Part shown: positions 44,179-53,056 of the stretch, one piece after another | Layout: the number at the start of each line of letters is the position of its first letter | Numbering within the stretch: the stretch's first letter is position 1 | Translations under genes and position numbers: made by a program | NCBI GenBank assembly: GCA_964507445.1 | Contig: CAZDQF010000022.1 | Location: 1-64,000 of the forward strand | Reading direction: 5' to 3' | DNA: 64,000 bases | Source of the DNA: GCA-2683135 sp964507445 | GTDB taxonomy: Bacteria; Planctomycetota; GCA-002687715 | The notes under the pieces: model-generated | Database searches by the model: none | The model's input: the letters and a program-made list of their open reading frames with translations, nothing else | What the model was told of the DNA's origin: nothing

Positions 44179-44844
44179 TCAACCCAGCAACCACAGCTCC
44201 TCGAGCACCTGACTCAACCCCGACTCAGCGAACTTCGGATTGCTGTCCGTCACGTCCTTCTCATCGATCCGCTCGATGGGAAGGACGTTCTCATAGAGGG
44301 CCCGTACCTCGTCCGATGTGACGCTGAACGGCGGCCCGTCCATGGACGACTGGTCGTAGCTGAGGGAGCACAACAGCATCCGGCCGCCGGGGCGCAGCAT
44401 TCGGAAGAGCCCCTCGCAGTAGGGTCTTCGATCCGATGCGCGCAGGGCGATGAGGGCGGCGCGATCCCAGACGCCGTCGAAGGACCCCACCTGATCTCGC
44501 TCCACGGAGAGCAGGTCTGTCACCAGCACCTCGAGGCCCTGTGCGCGATAGCGTGGCGCGCCGGCGACCTCCGTGATCTCCGGCTCCAGGCCGAGGTCGG
44601 AGAACAGGGCCTGCACCGCTCGTTCCGCCAGCTCAACCCCGACGACCCTGTGCCCCCTCGAGAGGAGCCAGCCGATGTCGAGGGTCTTGCCGCAGAGGGG
44701 CACCAGGACGGTCTCGTCCCCGCGTGGGAGGAAGCGCTCCGCGTGTTTCATCAGGAACGGGTTGATCCGGTCCAGGTGAAAGCCGATACGCCCCTCATCC
44801 CAACGGTCGATCCAGGCCTGCCGGTCGACGGGGGACAGGCTCAT
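44179..44844 (-). CDS. tpm: Thiopurine S-methyltransferase-like protein
   Basis: 221 residues. The N terminus (WIDRWDEGRIGFHLDRINPFLMKH) and motif I (VLVPLCGKTLDIGWLLSRGHRVVGVEL) are characteristic of the TPMT family, which methylates thiopurines and in bacteria also selenium and tellurium oxyanions. WDRAALIAL is the conserved post-motif segment. The start at 44844 lies two bases after the hemB stop, supporting co-transcription; the longer frame upstream is antisense-like. Confidence 0.92.
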   Translation of the reverse strand: MSLSPVDRQAWIDRWDEGRIGFHLDRINPFLMKHAERFLPRGDETVLVPLCGKTLDIGWLLSRGHRVVGVELAERAVQALFSDLGLEPEITEVAGAPRYRAQGLEVLVTDLLSVERDQVGSFDGVWDRAALIALRASDRRPYCEGLFRMLRPGGRMLLCSLSYDQSSMDGPPFSVTSDEVRALYENVLPIERIDEKDVTDSNPKFAESGLSQVLEELWLLG

Positions 44845-44846
44845 CC

Positions 44847-45875
44847 TCAAAGAAGCCCCGCGATGTCCGGGGCGGCGTAGGTGAGGATCATGTCCGCGCC
44901 GGCGCGACGGAGCGCCACCAGGCACTCCATCATGGCGGCTTCTTCGTCCAGCCAGCCCAGCTGCCCAGCGGCCTTGATCATGGCGTACTCGCCGCTGACG
45001 TGATACGCGGCCACCGGCACGTCGACGTTGTCCTTCACGTCCGAGATCACGTCCAGGTAGGGGAGCCCGGGCTTGACCATGACCACGTCGGCGCCCTCGT
45101 CCACGTCCAGCTCCACCTCCCGCAGGGCCTCCCGTCGATTGGCGGGGTCCATCTGGTAGGTCTTCTTGTCACCGCCCCGGGGGGCCGAGTCGAGGGCGTC
45201 CCGGAACGGGCCGTAGAACGCCGACGCGTACTTGGCCGCGTAGCTCATGATCCCCACCTGATGGTGGTCCGTTGCGTCGAGGGCGGCCCGGATGGCGCCG
45301 ACCCGCCCGTCCATCATGTCGGAGGGTGCGACGATATCGGCGCCCGCCTCCGCCTGGGTGATGGCCATGCTGGCGAGGATCTCCAGGGTCGGGTCATTCA
45401 GGATCTCCCCCGCCACGACGAGGCCGTCGTGACCATCGCTGGAGTAAGGGTCCATGGCCACGTCGGTGATCACCAGCAGGTCCGGCTCGGCGTCCTTGAG
45501 CGCGCGCACCGTACGCTGGAGCAGCCCGTCCGGATTACAAGCCTCCGTGGCGACCTCGTCCTTCAGTTCGTCAGCGATGGCCGGGAACAGGGCCACCGCC
45601 GGAATCCCGAGCTTGAAGGCCCGCCGGGCGGCGGCCACGAGGAGGTCCGGGCTCAGGCGGTCCTGTCCCGGCATGGAGGCGATGGGCTCCCGAACGCCCT
45701 CGCCATCGATGACGAAGAGCGGCCAGATGAGCTGGTCCGGGGTCAGCCGGGTCTCCCGCACCAGGCGGCGAATGCCCGCGTTCCGCCGGTTCCGGCGAGG
45801 TCGCGATGGCAGGTCGAAGTACGGCACCTCGTTCATCTCCGGATCTCTTCTGAACGATTCCCGTTCTTCGGTCAT
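44847..45875 (-). CDS. hemB: Delta-aminolevulinic acid dehydratase (porphobilinogen synthase)
   Basis: 342 residues that condense two 5-aminolevulinate molecules to porphobilinogen in haem biosynthesis. Both Schiff-base lysines are visible (SYAAKYASAFYGPFR and VVMVKPGLPYLD). The metal-site segment reads DVAMDPYSSDGHDG, with Asp in place of the three cysteines of the zinc type, so this is the magnesium-dependent, cysteine-free kind. The start at 45875 overlaps the nudix stop as ATGA; an internal Met at 45836 is less likely. Confidence 0.97.
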   Translation of the reverse strand: MTEERESFRRDPEMNEVPYFDLPSRPRRNRRNAGIRRLVRETRLTPDQLIWPLFVIDGEGVREPIASMPGQDRLSPDLLVAAARRAFKLGIPAVALFPAIADELKDEVATEACNPDGLLQRTVRALKDAEPDLLVITDVAMDPYSSDGHDGLVVAGEILNDPTLEILASMAITQAEAGADIVAPSDMMDGRVGAIRAALDATDHHQVGIMSYAAKYASAFYGPFRDALDSAPRGGDKKTYQMDPANRREALREVELDVDEGADVVMVKPGLPYLDVISDVKDNVDVPVAAYHVSGEYAMIKAAGQLGWLDEEAAMMECLVALRRAGADMILTYAAPDIAGLL

Positions 45876-46438
45876 GGCACTCTCTTGATCAGGTGAGCCG
45901 CTCTTCTGTGAAGCCGTAGCACACTGTCTTCGGTCGTGAACCTGGTCAGGTGATCCGTGGGCACCCAACGCACGTCCTTGGACTCGTGACTGCGTACCAG
46001 GTCCTGCCCGGACGCAGCCTCTACCAGGAAACGCACATCATAATGCTCGTGGGCAGGCTCCGCCGCATTCTCAGGAATGAGATGGATGTCGATGTCCAGG
46101 GGGGCGGCGACGCCTCTCACGGGCAGGGCCCTCAGCCGCGTGAGCCCCGTTTCCTCTCGAACCTCCCGCAGGGCCACGGAGAGGATGTCCGGATCGCCGT
46201 CTGCGTGACCACCGGGCTGCAGCCACCTGTCGAGCTTTCGGTGATGGTGCAGCACGCAATGGCCATGACCCTCCGAGACCACCCAGGCAGACCCCGTGAC
46301 ATGCCCGGGCATGCAGGTCCGTTCGAGACAATCGGAGTGGGAGTGGACGAGGTGGAGGAAGCGTTCCAGGCGGTCACCGTCTTCCGGCCAGACCTGTCCA
46401 TGGAGCGCGAGGAGATCAAGGAGGGGTCGCCGGTGCAC
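45872..46438 (-). CDS. NUDIX hydrolase
   Basis: 188 residues with the Nudix box GGHADGDPDILSVALREVREETGL (G-x5-E-x7-REVxEExGx form) at about 77-99, which binds the metal for cleavage of nucleoside diphosphate derivatives. The annotated start is GTG at 46438, but the reading frame upstream still reads protein-like (HPLIGYALAV) back to a stop at 46511-46513, with only CTG at 46459 as a further candidate; the true start is therefore uncertain. It overlaps hemB by four bases. Confidence 0.85.
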   Translation of the reverse strand: MHRRPLLDLLALHGQVWPEDGDRLERFLHLVHSHSDCLERTCMPGHVTGSAWVVSEGHGHCVLHHHRKLDRWLQPGGHADGDPDILSVALREVREETGLTRLRALPVRGVAAPLDIDIHLIPENAAEPAHEHYDVRFLVEAASGQDLVRSHESKDVRWVPTDHLTRFTTEDSVLRLHRRAAHLIKRVP

Positions 46439-46510
46439 GGCCAGAGCGTAACCGATCAGGGGATGAGCGGATCGGCGTGACCCGTTGCCGCGACCGCGTC
46501 CTGTGACCGA

Positions 46511-47386
46511 TCACTCCTCCCCGTCACCGGTGACCTTGCGGACCATCACCGCTTCCAGGTCTTCTCTGCTGAACTCATACACCTCGCCGCAGAAGTCGCA
46601 ACGGACCGACGCACCCTGGTCCTCGTTGATCATGTCCAGGAGCTCATCCACCTCCAGCAACGCGATCCCCGTCTCGATGCGCTCACGCTCACACTGGCAG
46701 CGGAAGAGCAACGGACGTTCATCGAGCACGTCGTATCCCGGGCCGAGAGCCACGGCGAGCATCTCCTCCGGCGTCGCGTCAGCGCTGACCGACAAGAGGT
46801 CTTCTCCCCCGACCAGCTCCGCCGGCATGTCGTCCGGCAGAGCCTGAACCAGGATCGCTCCATGCGGCCCCGGCTCGTCTCCCCATGTGGACCCGAGGCT
46901 GCGCAAGCGGGTCGGGACCTGATCACTGATCTCGAAGAACTTCTCCAGGTCCTCATCCAGCTCTCCGGAGGTGAGCTCCACCTGGCCCCGGGTGAAGGGA
47001 CCCTTGGCCTCCTGCCGGATGACCCCGACAAAGCCCCCAGGTCTGATGCAATGGCCGAGACCACGACCTTCGGGGCGCAGCACGGGCTCCCCCGCCTGGG
47101 GCTCACTCACGTAACCACGCACGGAACCGCCCACCCGGATCTCGGTAACGATCGTCCTCAGAGGTCCTTGCCCCGACCACTGAATCGAGACCCGAGCGCA
47201 GTCCTTCCAGGTAGCCGGGAACACCGCCGTCGCCGAGAGCGCCCGGGCCAACGCCTCGGCCCCCAGCAGGCCCGGACGGTGCCTGGAGAGGGCTTCATGG
47301 ACCAATCCTGCAGTGGTCGCGGCACGGCCACGAATCCTGCCGTCCTTGCTGACTCCCGTGAGGAGCCGATCTGGTTGATCGATCAT
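46511..47386 (-). CDS. hslO: Hsp33 family redox-regulated chaperone
   Basis: 291 residues. Family features are the substrate-binding domain with RGYVSEPQ and the C-terminal redox switch with two cysteine pairs, CQC (about residue 229) and CDFC (about residue 262), which bind zinc when reduced and form disulfides on oxidative stress. It heads the minus-strand group hslO-nudix-hemB-tpm, although 72 bases separate it from the annotated nudix start. Confidence 0.93.
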   Translation of the reverse strand: MIDQPDRLLTGVSKDGRIRGRAATTAGLVHEALSRHRPGLLGAEALARALSATAVFPATWKDCARVSIQWSGQGPLRTIVTEIRVGGSVRGYVSEPQAGEPVLRPEGRGLGHCIRPGGFVGVIRQEAKGPFTRGQVELTSGELDEDLEKFFEISDQVPTRLRSLGSTWGDEPGPHGAILVQALPDDMPAELVGGEDLLSVSADATPEEMLAVALGPGYDVLDERPLLFRCQCERERIETGIALLEVDELLDMINEDQGASVRCDFCGEVYEFSREDLEAVMVRKVTGDGEE

Positions 47387-47586
47387 GGAGAACTCCCACT
47401 ATTCCGGCGCGTGTAGCCGGGGTTTTCGGTTCCGGCAGGCATCGCTCCGGAGACCACGGAGAACCCGAGTATTCCTTGAATCTCCCGGCGCAGCAACGCT
47501 AGGCTATAGACATCCACACTTGCTGACGCCGGCCCTCCTTGTAGGCATCGCCCCGGGGGCCGGTTCACCGTCCCATCGGATACAAA
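47387..47586. promoter_or_regulatory. Divergent promoter region hslO / secreted operon
   Basis: 200 bases between two divergent starts must hold promoters for both. I see no gene, no clear repeat and no promoter sequence that I would name with confidence. The DNA is slightly less GC-rich than the coding DNA around it. Confidence 0.35.
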
Positions 47587-48522
47587 ATGAAGAACGTACG
47601 CACCATCGCGGCGCTGTTGCTCTGTGGCACCTGCATCGCGGCCTGGGCCCTGGACGTGGCCGGATCGAACCCGTCCACCGCGACAGGCCAGACGTCGCTG
47701 GAGAACATCAGCGACAACGACCTGCACATCAGCTACTCGGGGACGGCCACCAACGGCGTCTGGATTCACCCCGGACTCCGCAACCTGGACCCGGTCGCCT
47801 TCGGCACCGTAGGGGACCCACGCGGGGCCGAGTTCATGATCGGCGTCCCGCTCTATGATCGCCTCGACGACGGCAACGGCAACTGGACCACGACCGCGAC
47901 GCCGACCCCCGCCTCCAACAACACGACCCAGCTCTCCGATGACGCCACCGTGTCCATCTGGTGCGAGGACCGGACACCCGTGGATCTCCAGACCTTCACA
48001 TCACCAACCAAGGACCGCCTCCGCATCGAGGTCGTGTTCACGGACCCTTACGGCCGCAAGATCGAGATCCGCAGCACCAAGCCTCTGCCCAAGGGCCCGT
48101 TCCACGAGTTCTGGGGCGGAGTGGGCAGCAATCACATCATGCACGGACGGACTGGCCTCGGAGGCAAGTTGATGCCCCAGGTCTTCGCCTACGGCCTCAC
48201 CTTCAGCCTCGCCAGCATCCTGATCGACGGGCAGCTCCTCCCGGGCAACGACAACCGCCTGGTCCACACCATGATCACCCAGGGTGTGCGGGACGCCTCC
48301 AACGACCCCGGAGCGGCGGGGGGCAGCGGGCCGTTCCTCGGTAACCAGACCGAGGTGGACCGGGAAGACCTCGAGATTCACGTGGTCTGCCCACCGGTCC
48401 GCTTCATCCCAGGACCCCAGCCCAACGCGCCCGTCGTGGGCTTTCCGCAGGAGTTCATCCACCTCCTCTTCGAAGACGTGGTCCTCTCCGGCAACACCAT
48501 CAACGGCGTCCTGAGGCGCTGA
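47587..48522 (+). CDS. Secreted hypothetical protein
   Basis: 311 residues with a signal peptide (TIAALLLCGTCIAAWA). I do not recognise the family. The body is all-beta in appearance, with HISYSGTATNGVWIHPG, ATVSIWCEDRTPVDLQ and CPPVRFIPGPQPN. It is followed by the LVIVD gene after 20 bases, so the two are probably co-transcribed and co-exported. A surface role is an inference from that pairing. Confidence 0.75.
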   Translation: MKNVRTIAALLLCGTCIAAWALDVAGSNPSTATGQTSLENISDNDLHISYSGTATNGVWIHPGLRNLDPVAFGTVGDPRGAEFMIGVPLYDRLDDGNGNWTTTATPTPASNNTTQLSDDATVSIWCEDRTPVDLQTFTSPTKDRLRIEVVFTDPYGRKIEIRSTKPLPKGPFHEFWGGVGSNHIMHGRTGLGGKLMPQVFAYGLTFSLASILIDGQLLPGNDNRLVHTMITQGVRDASNDPGAAGGSGPFLGNQTEVDREDLEIHVVCPPVRFIPGPQPNAPVVGFPQEFIHLLFEDVVLSGNTINGVLRR

Positions 48523-48542
48523 GAACGACGAGGATCAGCAAG

Positions 48543-49901
48543 ATGAAGCAGCGAACGTTCTCAATCCTCGTCGTCCTGGTCGCCACGGCCACGTTGGCCG
48601 GGCAGACCTCGTCACCGAACACCTCCGCGTTGTCCTCCGTTTCCTACCCGGTGGGCACCTGCGCCGACGTTTGGAGCGAAGGGGACCTGGTCTTCATGGC
48701 ACGCCGCGGCGAGGGATTCGACGTCCTGGACGTCAGCGACCCGAGCAACCCCTCCGTCCTCTACAGCGGGCGCAGCGACCTGTTCATCCAGGACATCCAG
48801 GCGGTGGGCGACACCCTGTATTGCGCCAACGCATCGGGTAACGGCCAGGGGGTGATCATCTTCGACATCAGCGACCCGAGCAATCCGGTCGAGATCGGGA
48901 GCCACGGTTCGTTCTACGTCCTGACCACCTACAGCCTGTCAGCCTCCGGCACCCATCTCTATGTAGCGAGTCAGCTGTCGAACCTGATCGTCGTCCTGGA
49001 CGTGTCCAACCCTGCTTCGCCGGTCGAGGTGGCCACCCTGTCGTCCCAGTCCCTGGTCTCCCAGATCCGTGACGTGACGGTCCTCGGCGACAAGCTCTAT
49101 GCGTCGTGGCTGTCCGGTGGATTCGAGATCTACGACGTGAGCTCGCCCTCCGCCCCGGTGCTGCAGCTGGCCCACGCCGAGCCCACGTCGCTCGTGCACA
49201 ACTGTTGGCCGCTGGACAACGGCAGCTTCGTGGCGACCACGGACGAGGTCTCCGGCGGGTACCTGCGGGTCTGGAACATCGCCAACCCGGCCAACGTGTT
49301 CCAGATCTCCCAGTGGCAGTCCCACCCGGTGGCCGTCATGCATAACTTGTTCGTGGTCGGTTCCCTGGCCTTCATCACCAACTACACCCAGGGCCTGCGC
49401 ATCGTCGATCTCTCCAACCCGTTCCTCCCGGAAGAGGCCGGGTTCTTCGACTCGTTCCCCATGACCAACCCGTTCCAGTTCGGTGCGTGGGGCGTGTACC
49501 CCGCTCGAGACGCCATCTACCTGGCGGACTTCAACACCGGGCTCTATGTGCTCGACTTCAAGCCCGCCACGGCCACTCTCACCGCCGCCAACAACAGCCT
49601 CTCCTGGGGCGACACCATCAACCTGAGCATGGTGGCGGACGCCGGCGCGACGTCCATCGAGCTGCCCGGCAGGGCGGACCTCTCCTACTCGGTGGTCCAG
49701 TTGCCGGCGCTCCAGCCGGTCACCTTGCTGACCCTCACGGGCTCGATCCCGGCGGGCGCGTCGTCGGGCTCTCTGCCCTACGACATCCCCCTCCCCGCCA
49801 ACTTCTTCGGTGCCTACGACGTGGAGTTCACGCTGACCATCACGGACTCCAGCAACGGCGTCGTGTTCGACCAGAGCACCACCACCATCTCCATCAACTA
49901 G
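48543..49901 (+). CDS. LVIVD-repeat secreted protein
   Basis: 452 residues with a signal peptide (FSILVVLVATATLAGQ). At least six LVIVD-type repeats of 45-50 residues follow, each with the phrase like GxxVLDVSDPSNP (FDVLDVSDPSNPSVL, IIFDISDPSNPVEI, IVVLDVSNPASPVEV, FEIYDVSSPSAPVL, LRIVDLSNPFLPEE), forming a predicted beta-propeller. Residues 340-452 are a separate beta domain. Such proteins are common on planctomycete and marine bacterial surfaces; the ligand is unknown. Confidence 0.88.
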   Translation: MKQRTFSILVVLVATATLAGQTSSPNTSALSSVSYPVGTCADVWSEGDLVFMARRGEGFDVLDVSDPSNPSVLYSGRSDLFIQDIQAVGDTLYCANASGNGQGVIIFDISDPSNPVEIGSHGSFYVLTTYSLSASGTHLYVASQLSNLIVVLDVSNPASPVEVATLSSQSLVSQIRDVTVLGDKLYASWLSGGFEIYDVSSPSAPVLQLAHAEPTSLVHNCWPLDNGSFVATTDEVSGGYLRVWNIANPANVFQISQWQSHPVAVMHNLFVVGSLAFITNYTQGLRIVDLSNPFLPEEAGFFDSFPMTNPFQFGAWGVYPARDAIYLADFNTGLYVLDFKPATATLTAANNSLSWGDTINLSMVADAGATSIELPGRADLSYSVVQLPALQPVTLLTLTGSIPAGASSGSLPYDIPLPANFFGAYDVEFTLTITDSSNGVVFDQSTTTISIN

Positions 49902-49915
49902 TCGACGATCTGAGG

Positions 49916-49936
49916 GCGGGCGGCCTCACCGCCCGC
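49916..49936. terminator. Hairpin between convergent genes
   Basis: GCGGGCGG pairs perfectly with CCGCCCGC around CCTCA, in the 45 bases between the two convergent stops. There is no T run on either side, so it may pause or end transcription from both directions without being a classical intrinsic terminator. Confidence 0.5.
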
Positions 49937-49946
49937 TCACCGCGGC

Positions 49947-51227
49947 TCACTGGATGACGATGCGTTCCGCGTTGGTGAAGCTGAAGATCAGCCCGCCGCC
50001 GGACCAGTCCACTCCCAGCCCCTGGACGTCCACAGCCTGGCCCACGGCCCAGGGGGGCACCACCACTCCGAACTGATCACGACCGGTGTGGTCCATGAAG
50101 CCGGTCCCCACGAGGTCCAGGGTCCCCTGATTGAGCCACAGGTAGTAGCTGGTGCTCCCGGCGGTGGGGAACGGCACCACCGGGGTGATGTCGTAGCTCC
50201 CGTAGGCCAGGAACCACTGGCTGTGGGGGCCCGTCTCCAGGTCCACGGTGACCACGCTGCCGGCGCCGCTCCCCTGCTGCCTCATCTCCAACCCGCCCCG
50301 CTCGAACGCCCCCATGTCGGGCATCACGACGCCGTCGAGGTCCCCGTCCATCTTGCGTTGGTTGCCGTACCCGCGATTGTCGAACTCGCTGGAGTTGAGC
50401 GCGTAGAAGTACGCGCCGTTGTCCACGCAAGGGGAGTCACGGCGCAGCCGGAAGTCCCCCGTGGCGCCGTCAAACCAGCGCGGGTCCGCGCTGATGGACC
50501 CGTTGACCCCAACGAACGCCGGGTCGCCGACGTCGCAGCTGATGAGGTCCGCGGGCGCCAGGCCGATGACGTCCGTTCCGTTGCCCCAGAAGATGGAGTT
50601 GGCCACGAACGCCGCCGGATCGAGCGGCACGGAGGGGTCGTAATCGAGGCCGACGGTGCACCCGGTGATGGTCGCGCCCGTGAAGTAGGGGGCGACACCG
50701 TTCTGCAACCGGACACCGAACGGCCCGCAGTTGACGATGAGGTTCTCCGCGAGGGCCGGGTGCATGGGCCCATCCAGGTCGATGCCGCCATTCGGGCAGT
50801 CGATGACACGATTGCCCTTGATGATGCGGCCGAACTCCGACGTGGACGTGGATGAGTAGATGCCACCGCCGTCACGCTTCGTGATGGTCAGCCCCGTCAC
50901 CTCGCCGAGGGTCGCCAGCGTCACGGCGTGGGTCCCGCCGAGCCCGGTGGCGTCGATGGTGGTCACCTCGGGGCCCTGCTCGGAGCGCAGGAACACGAAG
51001 TAGGGCAGGTCCACCCGCTCGTAGTACGTCCCCGGTCGGAGGATGATGTAGTCGTGCGGGATCACGTACGCGATGGCCGCGGCGATGGTGGAGAAGGGGT
51101 CCTGGCTGGTGCCGGTACCTGGTCCCGCAGCCGAGTTGTCCACGTAGACGAGGACGTGCTCCGGAGGCTGGGCCCGGAGTCCTGAGGACAGGCACAAAAC
51201 CGACAAGAGAACACCGATTACTCGCAT
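49947..51227 (-). CDS. Secreted right-handed beta-helix (DUF1565-like) protein
   Basis: 426 residues with a signal peptide ending near LRAQ. The opening VYVDNSAAGPGTGTSQDPFSTIAAAIAYV and IILRPGTYYERVDLP are characteristic of DUF1565/pectate-lyase-like parallel beta-helix proteins, followed by coils such as HPALAENLIVNCGPFGVRLQNG. The last 110 residues form a separate beta domain ending FSFTNAERIVIQ. It probably binds or cleaves polysaccharide, but I see no catalytic set. Confidence 0.8.
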   Translation of the reverse strand: MRVIGVLLSVLCLSSGLRAQPPEHVLVYVDNSAAGPGTGTSQDPFSTIAAAIAYVIPHDYIILRPGTYYERVDLPYFVFLRSEQGPEVTTIDATGLGGTHAVTLATLGEVTGLTITKRDGGGIYSSTSTSEFGRIIKGNRVIDCPNGGIDLDGPMHPALAENLIVNCGPFGVRLQNGVAPYFTGATITGCTVGLDYDPSVPLDPAAFVANSIFWGNGTDVIGLAPADLISCDVGDPAFVGVNGSISADPRWFDGATGDFRLRRDSPCVDNGAYFYALNSSEFDNRGYGNQRKMDGDLDGVVMPDMGAFERGGLEMRQQGSGAGSVVTVDLETGPHSQWFLAYGSYDITPVVPFPTAGSTSYYLWLNQGTLDLVGTGFMDHTGRDQFGVVVPPWAVGQAVDVQGLGVDWSGGGLIFSFTNAERIVIQ

Positions 51228-51397
51228 GGATCCACGTCTCGGAGGGCGGCGCGGCCGACGGCCCTCACGCCATCATGATCGTACTGGGGAACAAACCTCG
51301 AAACCAAGTGGGATCGGGGGTTACACCGGCTATCTGCTACCCTCTTCTGATCACCCCCCCTGCTCCTGGCTGGCACGGACAAACGGAGAACGCCTCC

Positions 51398-53017
51398 ATG
51401 ATCCATGCTCAATCCGCCCGCGCGGTCCTCATCGCGTCCCTGCTCCTGGCTCTGGCGCCCTCCGTCCGTTGCCAGGACGCCGAGTATCGGCGGCAGGCCA
51501 AGGCCCTCAAGGAATCCATGAAGCGCGGCGACCCGGACGCCCGCGTCAGCGCGGTCCGGGCGGTCCAGGGCTCCGGTGTGGCGGAGGGGGTGAAGCTGCT
51601 GCTCCGCTGCTTTGGCGAGAACGAAGAAGAGGCGGCGGAGGTTCGGGCCGAGTTCACCAAGGTGGGCAGGCTGCTCCACGCAGAGAAGGCCAAGATCACG
51701 AACGTCCGCCTCACCCGCCCGCAGATGAACGCCGCCCAGGCAAAGATCCGCCCCCTGGAGAGAAAGCTCTCCGGGCTCGATGAGCGGATCAAGGACCTCC
51801 AACGAGTCTCCGCCGTCTTTGAGAAGAGCGTCGGCGAGCTGATCAAGTCGACGCCGGCGGAGCAGCGCAAGCGCGCCATCCAGGAGGTGGTGAAGGCCTA
51901 CGAGTGGGGCAAGAAACCCGAGGACAAGGCGCGAGCCCTGAAGACCATGGCCTGGACCGATGACCCTGCCATCGTGACCGCGTTGATGAACGCGGCCACG
52001 CTGGCGCGGAACCCGGGGATCAGGGTGGCCGCCTTCGAGACCATGGCCATCCTGGCCAAACCGGAGATGACCTCCGCCGCCATCGAGGCCCTCGAGGACC
52101 GGTTCTGGCAGGTGCGGGTCGCCGCGGTCGCCGTCCTCAAGAAGACCGGCGGCAAGGAGGCGATTCCCCCGCTCATCGGCGCCCTCGAGCACGCCGACGG
52201 CCGCATGGTGGACGAGCTGATCGACACCCTCAAGGCCCTCACCAAGGTCAACTACCACGACAACGTGACCCTGTGGCGAGACTGGTGGGCGAAGAATGAG
52301 GGGAAGTTCGGTGGGCACGGCGCCGACGCCGGAGTCCCCGGGGTCGTGGCCAAGGGCGACAAGCAGGAGCAGGGCGGCAGGGGTGGCACCTACTTCTACG
52401 GCATCCGCTCCCGCTCCAAGCACATCATCTACGTGCTGGACATCAGCGGCAGCATGCGATGGGCCCTGGATACCCGCTACGGCCGCGGCCGCGGCGGCCA
52501 GCCCCCCGACGCGCCCAAGGGCAAGTCCAAGCTCGATAACGCGGTCAAGGAGCTGCTGCAGTCGATCACCGGATTGCCGGATGACGGGACGTTCAACGTG
52601 ATCACCTACGCCATCGAGCACGAGGCATGGAAGAAGAAGATGCAGAAGGCCTCCCGCCCGGCGAAGGCCGCTGCCCGCAAGTGGGCCAACAGCCTGCAGG
52701 CGGACGGCGCCACGAACATCTTCGACGCCCTGGAGCGCGCCTTCAAACTGGTGGGCAGGGGGTCCTTCGACGCTCGATACGGCCTCGCCGCGGACACCAT
52801 CTTCTTCCTGTCGGACGGCCAGGCCAACAGCGGCCGGGTGGTCGATCCCCGGTCCATGCTGCGTGAGATCAGGTCCCTGAACGAGCTCAAGAACGTGAAG
52901 ATCCACTGCATCGGCCTTGGCTCCAGCACCGACGAGCGGTTCATGCGCACCCTGGCCGAGGAGAACGGCGGGCAGTACGTCCACATCGGCCCACGCCGTG
53001 GCGGCGGAGCTCGTTGA
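51398..53017 (+). CDS. Secreted HEAT-repeat and VWA-domain protein
   Basis: 539 residues with a signal peptide (LIASLLLALAPSVRC). Residues about 25-300 are coiled-coil and HEAT-like helices (QAKIRPLERKLSGLDERIKDLQ, NPGIRVAAFETMAILAKPEM). Residues about 330-530 form a VWA domain with the metal site DISGS (MIDAS), SDGQANSGRV and an N-terminal GGTYFYGIRSRSKH. The start at 51398 begins the signal peptide with GGAGA upstream. The VWA half is paralogous to that of the gene at 59733. It probably assembles with partners through the metal site. Confidence 0.88.
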   Translation: MIHAQSARAVLIASLLLALAPSVRCQDAEYRRQAKALKESMKRGDPDARVSAVRAVQGSGVAEGVKLLLRCFGENEEEAAEVRAEFTKVGRLLHAEKAKITNVRLTRPQMNAAQAKIRPLERKLSGLDERIKDLQRVSAVFEKSVGELIKSTPAEQRKRAIQEVVKAYEWGKKPEDKARALKTMAWTDDPAIVTALMNAATLARNPGIRVAAFETMAILAKPEMTSAAIEALEDRFWQVRVAAVAVLKKTGGKEAIPPLIGALEHADGRMVDELIDTLKALTKVNYHDNVTLWRDWWAKNEGKFGGHGADAGVPGVVAKGDKQEQGGRGGTYFYGIRSRSKHIIYVLDISGSMRWALDTRYGRGRGGQPPDAPKGKSKLDNAVKELLQSITGLPDDGTFNVITYAIEHEAWKKKMQKASRPAKAAARKWANSLQADGATNIFDALERAFKLVGRGSFDARYGLAADTIFFLSDGQANSGRVVDPRSMLREIRSLNELKNVKIHCIGLGSSTDERFMRTLAEENGGQYVHIGPRRGGGAR

Positions 53018-53056
53018 CCGACGTCCGGGCGTCGGAGAACTGATACCCGTGGCCTC

